From positions 62,001 to 126,000 of the forward strand of contig JAUCBJ010006596.1 of assembly GCA_032718475.1 (NCBI GenBank): 64,000 bases of DNA, given 5' to 3'. Position numbers and translations under genes: made by a program. This document shows positions 1-10,068 of this stretch, piece by piece. The first letter of the stretch is position 1. The number at the start of each line of letters is the position of its first letter. A model generated the notes under the pieces. It did no database searches, was not told the origin of the DNA, and saw only the letters and a program-made list of their open reading frames with translations. The DNA comes from Nemertoderma westbladi (lineage: Eukaryota > Xenacoelomorpha > Nemertodermatida > Nemertodermatidae).

Positions 1-399
1 AGGTATATACCGGTACCAAAAGTGGGTCATTCAAATTTTTATATTCTTTTTATAATTTATTTTTATATTCTTTTTATAACAATAATGAATATGTAATGTA
101 ATAAGTCATTGTATAATACAATGAATATCAATTACATATCACATTTATTATTATTTTATATAGTAAAGTTATCCGTTCCCTGGACGGAATCTTTGCTTAT
201 ATTCCTGCACTATGGGTGGGGTTATGCTGCCGTGCGTGGGTTAAGACTGAATTGCATTATTTAACGGCTGTATTTTTAATTGGCTGGCAGTTTTACCAAT
301 CAAAAAGTGTCAAAATGTTACCACCGGTGTTCTAAAAATATCCATGGTGTGGTGAGTGGTGACTTTTTCTATAACCCCGATTTGTGGTGCCAAAATTTA
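1..399. other. AT-rich stretch without a gene
   Basis: I see no coding signal here. The first 180 bases are very AT-rich with near-duplicated short phrases (a TTTTTATATTCTTTTTATAA-like phrase occurs twice in the first 80 bases). Confidence 0.5.
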
Positions 400-870
400 A
401 AACCGGAATTTAATTAACACAAACCATGGTTTCATAGGTTTTAAAACCTTAGTTTGAGGGACAAACCGTGCTTTCTTAGGTTTTTAACCTTCGGTTTGAG
501 AGATTCCACGAATTTAAACCTTGATATTAAAATTTGGAACACCATTTTATTATGGTAGCTAAATATAAAACCGTAATTTAATTAACACAAACCATGGTTT
601 CATAGGTTTTAAAACCTTAGTTTGAGGGACAAACCGTGCTTTCTTAGGTTTTTAACCTTCGGTTTGAGAGATTCCACGAATTAAAACCTTGGTATTATAA
701 TTTGTAACCTCATTTTGTTATGGCGCCTAATTATAAAACCGTAATTTAATTAATCAAACCATGGTGTTCTAGGTTTTAAAACCTTGGTTTAAGGGACAAA
801 CCATGCTTTCATAGGTTTTTTAAACCTCGGTTTGAGAGATTAGCCACGAAATATAACCTTGGTATTTTGA
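400..870. repeat. 168-bp tandem repeat, about 2.8 copies
   Basis: The phrase AATTTAATTAA recurs at about 407, 575 and 743, giving an exact 168-bp period. Each unit contains the perfect palindromes AAACCATGGTTT and AGGTTTTAAAACCT (the third unit is diverged). The last unit decays after about 840. No protein is supported. The small minus-strand frame over its right edge (840-1103) has no recognisable motif and I do not call it a gene. Confidence 0.85.
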
Positions 871-1163
871 TTTGATAAGATGATAAGACTCTGGCAGATG
901 CCCTGTTTCTTGTGAATGATGAGAAAATCCTTCATTCTATACCTGTACTTACTATTGATTAATTTCACGAGTTGTCGTTGACGTATCAGTTTGATGCAAT
1001 CATTTGCGCTTGTCCAGTTGACTTTAGAAATGAATGGCTTCCCCTTGAAATATGATACAGAGTTGAAATAACCCAATACGATATTCTTAACTATCTCTGT
1101 CATGGAAAGTTATTGCTTTTAAGTAGTTGAGCTAAGAACTACTAGGAGCTACGCAGAGGTCGT

Positions 1164-2176
1164 AAAAATTTACCCTTCAAAAGAATTACTGAGATGGACC
1201 TAATGTAGATTGTCCTACAGTATAATAATAAATAATAGACTGTCAGCTACAGTTCTTACTACAATACACCGGGTGAATATCATACTAAAATAACAATCTA
1301 CAATGTGAAAATGTAGGACGATATCAAAATAATTCCGGCTAGAGGCTGTCTTAAAGCTGTCTCAAATTAGCCAACAAGTTTTGTTAATAACTAACCAACC
1401 ACATATAAAACTAGGATCATGGTGAATTACTGCAAGCTAAATGCCGGCGAATAGCCGCTAGGGTGGCTCTTAAAAATCGAAAATATGATTTATGATATTA
1501 GATATACGAACACCATCTTTCCCAAAAAATGTATGAGTGAAGGCGATGCTATCAGTTTGTGATAATCTAGTTGTAGAAACAGAGATCCATTCCAGTTTGC
1601 CCTTACACACTTTAACTGGCATTTGTAAACCTTCTAACGAGGGATATTTAAGTTAAGTATGACATCTTTAGTTTTACAATACTCTTCTCCTTCATTAGCC
1701 TTGTTGCGCTTGTCCTGTTTTGTCTTAAAATTATTTTCCTAAGCGGAGACTAACGAACGACCTTTAGAACTATGCAAACTCTCGAAACTATGAGAGTAAC
1801 TGCTGATTGATATATGGTAGATGGATACTCGTATCCACTGTAAACTCGTCCAGGAACCTTGGAAACAGGCATTGGCTCGAACTCGAGTTCGATATTACCG
1901 CTCCCACGTTCTTCCTCTGGGAAAGATTCAACAAGTGCGGCAGAGTTGGATACAAACTTCTTCAGTTTAAATCCGCCACCCACTAAACAGTCCTGTAAGT
2001 CGTGAGCTATGTTAATGGCTTGCTCCTCAGTGACACAGCTCTTTAAGCCATCATCTGCATAAAAGTCGTGTTGGACTGTGTGTATTACATCGGCAGCAAA
2101 CTTATCTGCTTGTCTCTTTGTGTTTCTTTAAGGACAAACAGTGCACCGTCATGGCTATCTCGGGCCCCGAAAATCC
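1164..2176. repeat. Copy 1 of a 1-kb direct duplication
   Basis: This block matches 12032-13045 almost base for base, at an offset of about 10.87 kb. It ends abruptly after the shared phrase CGGGCCCCGAAAATCC. Only copy 2 continues further into BEL/Pao reverse transcriptase. Few substitutions separate the copies, so the duplication is fairly recent. Confidence 0.9.
1750..2165 (-). pseudogene. BEL/Pao reverse transcriptase fragment (copy 1)
   Basis: On the minus strand a frame runs through the RT catalytic motif FYADDG (about 2047-2064), then a stretch typical of BEL/Pao pol just after the RT palm (GGFKLKKFVSNSAALVESF, EEERG). The family makes a gag-pol polyprotein of an LTR retrotransposon; this is only the end of the palm plus the following connection. 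The frame is open around YADD, but further upstream it shifts before a KETQRDK stretch. No protease, RNase H or integrase follows; the next 580 bases on the minus strand are broken. It is a dead fragment inside a 1-kb duplicated block. Assignment to BEL/Pao rests on the VSNS...E..P..ER pattern. Confidence 0.75.
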
Positions 2177-2986
2177 AGTGGTTCCAGTGGGCCTCCAGTG
2201 GTTATTGGTTATACTATCCGTATGAACGATCCGACGCCAACTCCAGCAGAGTGAAAATATAACGCCGTAGTATGGGGATGCTCAGCCAGCATCAAAATAA
2301 AACTAATTAAATCTCTGAATAAATTTCCAAAAATATTAATGTTAGTGCAGTAGTGTAAAAATAATTATAATTATTAGGGTACAAATGTTATTTATTGTTA
2401 ATATATTTCAGTATTTATAAAATCTTTTAATCTTTATAAAATATATGTTCAGCTACAGTAAAACGTGATATATTTTACTTTATGGTCATTTTGGTCAAAC
2501 TAAATTGTAATCTCGGATATCTCAATGGTAAGGTTCGTCGGGTGGATGAAAGGTTGACAATAATCTAATCAATCTATCAATATCATTTTATAATGTAGGG
2601 CGGGTGGGAGGTAATTTTTTATGAACTACTGTGTATAGAGTTGAACAGTCCACATACAAATGAAACACGAAGTGGGGCCTTCGCGCAGCACGTGACTTAA
2701 ATTTAATTTAAGTACTAATTCGAAAGTATTACTGTATTAGCAAATTTTAAGCAGATTTCGCCTAATCACTTTTTACCTCTTTCATTTCTATTCAGACATT
2801 TCTGACTCTAGCGGTATAGTGAGAACTGAAGATGGATTAGGGTCTCCAGCCCCACAAAGACACAGCCTATGGATGAATAGTACATACGTACATCGGCCAA
2901 GTTTCATCTTGAATAACGGATAACGAAATGAGAGACGGATCTCACTTTCAGAAATTTCGTCGTATAGCGGCAGACCGATTAAATCT

Positions 2987-3004
2987 CCCCCCCCCCCCCC
3001 CCCC
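2987..3004 (+). repeat. Poly-C tract (18 C)
   Basis: An uninterrupted run of 18 C bases inside the interspersed repeat element. Similar long G/C runs occur elsewhere in the window. Confidence 0.95.
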
Positions 3005-3215
3005 ACAAAGACGCAGCATGTGGTCCTGAATATATGGCAAGATTCAGCTTAAACTGATTAAAATCAATGAGACAGGAGAATCTATTCACTTTCAGGCATA
3101 AAGTAGTCCTATAGCGGGTGACTGTTGAACTGATTTTCAACAAAACAAATTTTCAACTTGGCAGCTTTAAATTCGACAAAGTTATAAGCATGTCAATATC
3201 ATAACGACAACAACG

Positions 3216-4160
3216 ATTTCACTTTCAGACATTTGGCCCTCTAGCGGCAGACTGGAGAACTGCAGATGGATTCGCCTCCTTTGAAAGTCACAGCTAATGG
3301 TCTAATACATATCTGCCAAGTTTCAGCTTAAACGGATTAAAAGCAAAGAAATGGGAGGGCATTTAATGTTTAGACATGTGGCCCTCTAGCGGGAGACCAT
3401 TGCACTGATGGTGTCTGAAAGTTTCTCAAAAATCTCAACTTTAGCTCATATTGATACCTACAAATTTTCAACTTGGCAGCTTTAAATCCGACAAAGTTAT
3501 TAGCATGTCAAAATCGTAACGACGACAACGATTTCACTTTCAGACCTTTGGCCCTCTAGCGGCAGACTGGAGAACTGCGGATGGATTCGCCTCCTTTGAA
3601 AGTCACAGCTAATGGTCTAATACATATCTGCCAAGTTTCAGCTTAAACGGATTAAAAGCAAAGAAATGAGAGGGCATTTAATGTTTAGACATGTGGCCCT
3701 CTAGCGGGAGACCATTGCACTGATGGTGTCTGAAAGTCTCTCAAAAATCTCAACTTTTGCTCATATTGATACCTACAAATTTTCAACTTGGCAGCTTTAA
3801 ATCCGACAAAGTTATTAGCATGTCAAAATCGTAACGACGACAACGATTTCACTTTCAGACCTTTGGCCCTCTAGCGGCAGACTGGAGAACTGCAGATGGA
3901 TTCGCCTCCTTTGAAAGTCACAGCTAATGGTCTAATACATATCTGCCAAGTTTCAGCTTAAACGGATTAAAAGCAAAGAAATGGGAGGGCATTTAATGTT
4001 TAGACATGTGGCCCTCTAGCGGGAGACCATTGCACTGATGGTGTCTGAAAGTCTCTCAAAAATCTCAACTTTTGCTCATATTGATACCTACAAATTTTCA
4101 ACTTGGCAGCTTTAAATCCGACAAAGTTATTAGCATGTCAAAATCGTAACGACGAAGACG
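3216..4160. repeat. 315-bp higher-order tandem repeat, three copies
   Basis: Three units start at about 3216, 3531 and 3846 with an exact 315-bp spacing. Each unit holds two diverged halves that share a GGCCCTCTAGCGG core, at internal spacings of 145 and 170 bp. That makes a higher-order repeat built from an older unit of about 150 bp. Degenerate single units extend upstream to about 2800. The array ends in an (ACG)n microsatellite at about 4146-4181. Confidence 0.9.
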
Positions 4161-4673
4161 ACGACAACGACGACGACGACAACTATTTGCATAAATTGAC
4201 CCACCCCCTAACAGTGTCAATTCGCTAAGGCTCCGCCAACTTCGTGGCTCGCCCCACAAGATGGGTATGTGGCTCACTTTCCAGACTATATTTATATTTC
4301 CTCGTTCCTGTAACCATATCAGTCCGGTTGATTAATGGCCCGGGGATATTAGGATTGGTTAGTTGATTATCTAAACACAGGATTCTTGTCTGTAATGTCA
4401 AACTAAGACTGTGAAGGTGGATCTGATTATTGCCTGATGTATCTTATAAAGCATGCTGGGAATCAGAGCTAGTCTCTGTGACCTCTTCCATTGCAGTCAA
4501 AAACTTTTTATAAACAAAAATTATATTGACTTTCATTACAGTGTTTACAGAGTATACTTTATTGATGTTATATAAAGTCTCATTTTCTAATTCGATGCTC
4601 GATTATAAATGACTATTATTTATTTGGGATAGTTTGAGATATAGCGAACGGGATTCCTCTGTCCTAGGAGAAA

Positions 4674-5581
4674 ATGGCAGAAACCCCAAACCCCCAACAA
4701 AGTAGAATCGTAGTTTCTCACCTCTATGATTGTAGCTTACGGAATTCCACGAGGTCAAAATATCGTATATGGTGGACTAAGTATTTAGCGTGCTGCGTGA
4801 AGTTAGGTTTATCTCCTGTACCCGATCAAACTTTGGAGCGATTTGTTGCTTATCTATACTCACAGTCATATAGCATTGTTACTGTGCGATGTATGATCTC
4901 TGCTGTAAGAAGTGAGGCTGCTGCACGCCAGGTCGCTCAGTGTATTGACGCTGACGTGATATCTCGCTTGCTCAGAGGTTATAAAAATGCAGTTGCAATT
5001 CCTACGAGACGATCCATTCCCGTAACAACCGGAATGTTACTGCGTTTTCAAAAAGATGTTACCAACTTTCGATGCCTGTGTTGGAAGGGCAGTATATAAT
5101 GGCGTATGTTTTGTTAGGATTTTATGGTGCTTTACGAGTTTCTGAGTTAACAGGTCTATGCCGAAGAGATATTGTCTGCTATAGAAATCATTTGGTGATA
5201 TCTCTACATAAAACGAAAACTACGTCTGTTAAAACTGACTGCCCCGTCGCCAGAACCAATGGCATCCTTTGTCCTCTGCGTGCTATGAAGTGCTATCTAC
5301 GCTATAGGGACACATTTGCGCCATCTACTTCCCCATTATTTTTGTCGCACAAAGGAATTGCATTGAGTTCCTCTATCATAAACTCTGTGCTACATAAGCA
5401 TTTAGGTGCAGGCTATTCTAGTCACAGCCTTCGTGCTGGCTTGGCTACCGAGGCGGCTAAATGTGGAGTTCCTGTAGGAGTGATAAAGAAGATGGGTCGA
5501 TGGGTTAGCGATTGTTACCTTATATATGTGCGGCCACATGATAATGATATTCTACGTGCACAAAGGTTGCTTTCTGTATAA
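4674..5581 (+). pseudogene. DIRS-like tyrosine recombinase (frameshifted)
   Basis: Two overlapping frames (4674-5099 and 5072-5581) together give one tyrosine recombinase of about 300 residues. The first has the N-terminal core-binding region (STRSKYRIWW... then LERFVAYLYSQ...TVR). The second has the catalytic part: box I arginine in GALRVSEL, the HxxR motif in HSLRAGLATEAA, a tryptophan in MGRW and a terminal tyrosine in YLIYVR. The enzyme would integrate circular DNA by strand exchange. One frameshift at about 5072-5099 breaks it; the catalytic residues look preserved. Its 3' end faces the 3' end of an RT-RNase H relic on the other strand. DIRS or Ngaro type fits best; a Crypton-type recombinase is the alternative. 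Confidence 0.8.
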
Positions 5582-5916
5582 GTGTATAAGTATAATTGTG
5601 TATACTTTGTCCCATTGAGTACTGACAAACGAACTATTGTCTTATTGTAGACATTTTTATTGTGAGTTTAATATGTATTAATTATAAACTTTGTTACCGC
5701 GATATGTAATATTATCTGATATTAAACATGAAATAATTTGTAATAAATATTTATGGTAATATTCACCGTACTCAATGTAAAAGATATGACAAATGTATAT
5801 GAAACGAATAAACCAATATCTAGCATTAATGTGAGGGGCCCTTCCTACGTTACTAATATAATAATACCTGCAATTCATAAAATGTGTCCTCTGAAATACA
5901 ATGATGTCTGACGCTG
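5582..5916. other. AT-rich spacer between convergent frames
   Basis: About 335 bases between the recombinase stop and the RNase H end. No motif, repeat or gene recognised. Confidence 0.4.
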
Positions 5917-7758
5917 CTACAAAGCTGAATACATTGGTGTAATACGCTCTGAAATTTCTGCCCATGCCCCCATTGCATCCGTAGGGTTGTCATCTGCATT
6001 GGGAAACTCAGCTTTGAATTGGTCGATTTTTAGTCGACTGAGCAGGTCGGGCGCTTTGTTGTCGTGAGTGTTTATGTAGTTAATGTATATCATCAGTCCT
6101 TGTTTCATGCATAAGTAATATAGGTATCGTATGAGGGTCATTATAACCTTGTTAGAGCTTGAGCCTCGTGATAGTGCACCGATATTGCCCCTGTTGTCTG
6201 TATGTACTAATAAACGGCAGCCACTAAAACGATATCCCCATATTCTTATTGCTAAAGTTAGGGCAATAAGTTCCTTTATTGCATGTTGTTGCGAATCTGT
6301 ATAAGCCATTCCGGATACAATAAAGCGAACCAGCTCTGACTGCAAACTGCGCCCGCGGCAAATAGGGTTGCATCCGTAGCTATTTCATGTGTGGCAGGTA
6401 ATATTATTGACGGTATGTGAAAAGGCGCATCGCCGGCATCTATGCAAACCATAGCTTCTGTCCAGAATCTGAGATCTTCCTGTATTTCGAGTGTTATTTG
6501 TACATTGTGCTGATTGAGAGGAACGCAGATTAAATTGATGAGATGTCTAAGAAATATTCTCCCCACACAAACCGCTTTACTTATAAATGACAGCCTGCCT
6601 ATTATTGTTTGCACTTTTTTCTTGGTAATGAAGACACCTGGTGAAATACTGCGTAAAAACTCGATTTCTGCTAAGGCTCGTTCTTTTTTGTCTTCTGGGA
6701 TATAAAAGCGTTTGTTTTCCGTATCAATTCCAATACCAAATACAATCTGCTTTGTTGCTGGTTTAAATATTTTTCCAAGGTTGAGCGGAATTCCATAGTG
6801 GTTGAACTTATTAATGATGGTGTTAAATATGAACTCTGAAATGCCTTGGTGGTTTATCGTTGTCACTATCGTATCATCGAGCAGATGATCCAAATGGCAT
6901 AACTCATTGCAATACACTTTGGATTTTATCGTGTCCAGGTCGTTTATGTTATTAGGTGGACACTCTGTTCGTTCAAGGAAGGATTCTATGGCTAATCGTA
7001 CAGCGGTGCTGTGATTTTGATAAATACGACTTGCAGTGCGTAGTCCAAAAACCAACCTTGTATATACGAAAAATAAACCGCGCCAGCGTATTCCAAATAA
7101 ATTCCAGTCCGACTTAGAAATAGGTATTGTTTTAAAAGCATCCTTTACATCTAGTTTTCTTATTAAGGGACTTTCTCCACAGGCTATGATTCCTTTTACG
7201 ATGTTGTCAACGTTTGTGTACTCTACTGTAGCATCATCATCATCGATATAACTGTTGAGAGTCCCATTGGAATCATTCGTGCAGTCTACACTAAGTCTGG
7301 GTTTTTTATTTGGTACTAAACTGAGTGTTAGAGCATTTATTATATTTAATTAAGTTCTCGTTTTCAGTGATACGGGGGCGTTTTATGAATGGGCCCTGTA
7401 GGTATCCATTTTCTATTTCAGCTACTAACATGTTGTCGACTACTTGGGCGTGATCTAAGGCGCTGCGAGTGTTCCTCCTAGATATGCGAACATTTCTTGG
7501 TCCTTTGTACCCTACTCTGGCTCCTTCTCTGAGTTCGGTGAGCAGAGTGTGGATAATAACTTCATCCAGCGTGTCGACTCTAATGAGATCCGCTTCCAAG
7601 TTCCCCGTGTTAATTGGAGTTGAAGGTTGTAATGCTATCATGAAATCCATATGGAGTAGTTTTAAATTTAGGAACTCATTTGTTGGTGGAGCTATCTGTA
7701 TTCTTCCTTCGTGAGTGAGTTTGGCAGTGGTTACGCCAGCCACCATGCGTGGTTTCAT
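5917..7758 (-). pseudogene. DIRS-like reverse transcriptase-RNase H (frameshifted)
   Basis: Read on the minus strand, 7758-7306 gives the pre-RT linker typical of DIRS elements (VGYKGPRNVR, QVVDNMLVAEI, QGPFIKRP). After a frameshift near 7330-7345 the frame continues through LSLVPNKKP, RT motif KLDVKDAFKTIPI, VFGLRTAS, the catalytic variant LLDDTIV and VFGIGIDT, to GRLSFISKAVCVGR and the RNase H start IATDATLFAAGAV. A second shift near 6300-6345 leads into the rest of RNase H (HTDNRGNIGALSRGSSSN). The polyprotein would copy the element RNA into DNA. The usual Y/F-x-DD is altered to L-L-D-D. Two frameshifts make it non-functional as read. Confidence 0.85.
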
Positions 7759-8109
7759 AGTTTGTGAATAAGCCGCCCTTATTGAAAATATGCCTAATTT
7801 ATATACCCTTTTTCAAAGAACCTTACTGTTTAAACACTTAATTCCTAAACTAATGTAAACGTCCAGTATGCCGTATCATTCATTAGACATTTTAACTATT
7901 CAATTTATGGTTTCCAAATTGCGGTTTAATTTGTAGATGGTATTTGTCCAATAAATCAGTTCTTTCTAGGAATTATTCCTAGTTTACACCACGTAGCGGG
8001 TGATTGAGAATCCTAAAATGTGTTCTGTTCTTCTCTAAAAGGTACAACTTATAACCTTTTAAATTTTGTTGCAGTCTGAAACGATCATTTGTACCATCCC
8101 GCACCGCCA

Positions 8110-8714
8110 ATTTGTTGCATCCCGAAACGATAAATTGTTGCATCCCGCAACGATAAATTGTTGCATCCCGCAACTATAATTTGTTGCATCCCGCAACTAT
8201 AATTTGTTGCATCCCGCAACGATAATTTGTTGCATCCCGCAACGATAAATTGTTGCATCCCGCAACTATAATTTGTTGCATCCCGCAACGATAATTTGTT
8301 GCATCCCGCAACTATAATTTGTTAGATCCCGCAACGATAATTTGTTGCATCCCGCAAAGATAATTTGTTGCATCCCGCAACGATAATTTGTTGCATCCCG
8401 CAACGATAATTTGTTGCATCCCGCAACGATAATTTGTTGCATCCCGCAACGATATTTTGTTGCATCCCGCAACGATAATTTGTTGCATCCCGCAACTATA
8501 ATTTGTTGCATCCCGCAACGATAATTTGTTGCATCCCGCAACGATAATTTGTTGCATCCCGCAACGATAATTTGTTGCATCCCGCAACGATAATTTGTTG
8601 CATCCCGCAACGATAAATTGTTGCATCCAGCAACGATAATTTGTCGCATCCCGCAACGATACATTGTTGCATCCCGCAACGATAAATTGTTGCATCCCGC
8701 AACGATAATTTGTG
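8110..8714. repeat. 23-bp hairpin satellite, about 26 copies
   Basis: A head-to-tail array with unit TTGTTGCATCCCGCAACGATAAT-like, period 23. Every unit contains GTTGC-ATCCC-GCAAC, a 5-bp stem with a 5-base loop. Variation is mainly AACGAT versus AACTAT, plus scattered single changes. Because 23 is not a multiple of 3 and the unit lacks stops on the minus strand, several minus frames stay open for 160-170 codons. These are repeat artefacts, not genes. The array sits between the gag-like and RT parts of the DIRS-like element. Confidence 0.95.
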
Positions 8715-9073
8715 TAATGTGTATAATAAAGATAGTTGCATATATAATACGATATACTGTATATAATATATTTATGAGTATCATGCACCACTGACAACTG
8801 GCCTAAACAAACATGCGTATATATCGCGTGGATGAATATAAATCAACTCTATTAATGGATATAATATACTGTATTCTGGTATTGGTACCTATAACTGTAT
8901 AATATCATCGTGCAAGTAGTGAAAAAATCAAACAAAGCAAAAACTTCACATGTATATGTACATACATTGTACATACTAATTATTTGGCCCCCGATAATGC
9001 AAGATATATGTATACATATATGTTTGATTAATATAAAATATAAAATGTGAACTTAGGAACTTCATGGGTGAGT

Positions 9074-9912
9074 TTAATAGAAGTGTTTATTGACCTTGTT
9101 GAATCTGATTAATATCCCCATGGAATTTTTTTTTTGTTGTATCTTTGGTAGAGGATGTGAACCCTGATTTTCTGGGTGGTGGTTGCGATATTTTGAGCTG
9201 TCACGAAATGGTTCCATGTCTGCGTTTTCATTTCGCATTCTTTTGTAACAGGACTGATATGAATGCCCGTGTTTCTTGCAGTAACGACACTGTATTGCAT
9301 TGAAGATACCACCTGCAGCGTGGTGCGTGTATGGACGCTTGTTATTCGACGATTGCGCTTGGACCGATGATACACATTGGCCAAAGTGACAGTGGTCGCA
9401 CCACCTGCATACAGACAGAAAAATCCTCTGAAGCAGCCTTCCTGTTGTGAATTTCACGTTGCCACTGCGACCCGGCCTCTACTCGCAGTCGGTGATCATG
9501 ATCTACACGTTGTAGGTATTCAAAACTGTAATGGGAGGGGGGCTAGACTCATGAGAGAATAATAATAATTGAGAATCCCGGCAGAATCAGCCGGCCATAG
9601 CGCGCATTTATATCGTACGAAGGTAAGAAGCGCTGATAAAAGCCCTCCGGTAGATGTAATCCTAGGTGACGACTTGCTATTTCCAGGACGGTCTCTGAGG
9701 TCTTCAAAGCTAGCGACTTCTGTCAGCTCTACAAAGCGGGTGCGATTTCTTAATTTTTTTATAGTTGCACGTGGAAGTGGTTTGTCTACTGTCAGCTCGT
9801 CGGGTAAATCGAGAACAGACATTTCATCAGAATTCTTCGAGTCTTCTTCAATACTTTCACAGTGGTTGACCGCTGGCTTCTTTGTTATTTGACGCAGTAG
9901 TGCACTTGCCAA
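9074..9912 (-). pseudogene. Gag-like relic with CCHC zinc knuckle
   Basis: Two minus-strand frames (9912-9520 and 9457-9074) look like one decayed protein. The second holds a perfect CX2CX4HX4C zinc knuckle, CRYCKKHGHSYQSC, preceded by a second Cys/His cluster (CRWCDHCHFGQC). The first is acidic then basic with no recognised domain. Zinc knuckles of this type bind nucleic acid in retroelement Gag proteins. On the minus strand it lies upstream of the DIRS-like RT-RNase H, in the position expected for gag, separated by about 1.3 kb that includes the 23-bp satellite. Membership in the same element is inferred from order and strand. Confidence 0.6.
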
Positions 9913-10068
9913 CTGCTCCCTAACTTAGACCGCAAACTGGAGGTCTCTGTCGTTCTGTGCAAGGAGCATAAGAATGCTCAGAAGCTGTATGTACATGTTC
10001 CTCGCCATCCTCGACCCGATCCTCTCCAATACCCAGACAGACTGGCGCCAGCTACCGGGGTCCCGAAC

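Larger units (their letters stand above)
2672..4250. mobile_element. Non-coding interspersed repeat with internal tandem expansion
   Basis: The left end carries GTGGGGCCTTCGCGCAGCAC and the right end a GCTAAGGCTCCGCCAACTTCGTGG-like end. The same two ends, reversed, bound 53494-54095, so the two stretches are members of one family. The 22-base left end also occurs alone at 30481. This copy is 1.6 kb against 0.6 kb for the other, because it contains an expanded tandem array. There is no coding capacity. I cannot name the family; the two ends are not clear inverted repeats of each other. Confidence 0.55.

Noticed and set aside
840-1103. 87-residue minus-strand open frame
   Set aside because: No motif and partial overlap with the decaying end of the 168-bp repeat.
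8110-8714. CRISPR-like array or repeat-protein genes (160-172 codon frames)
   Set aside because: Units are contiguous 23-bp repeats without spacers in a eukaryotic genome, and the frames exist only because the unit lacks stops on the minus strand.
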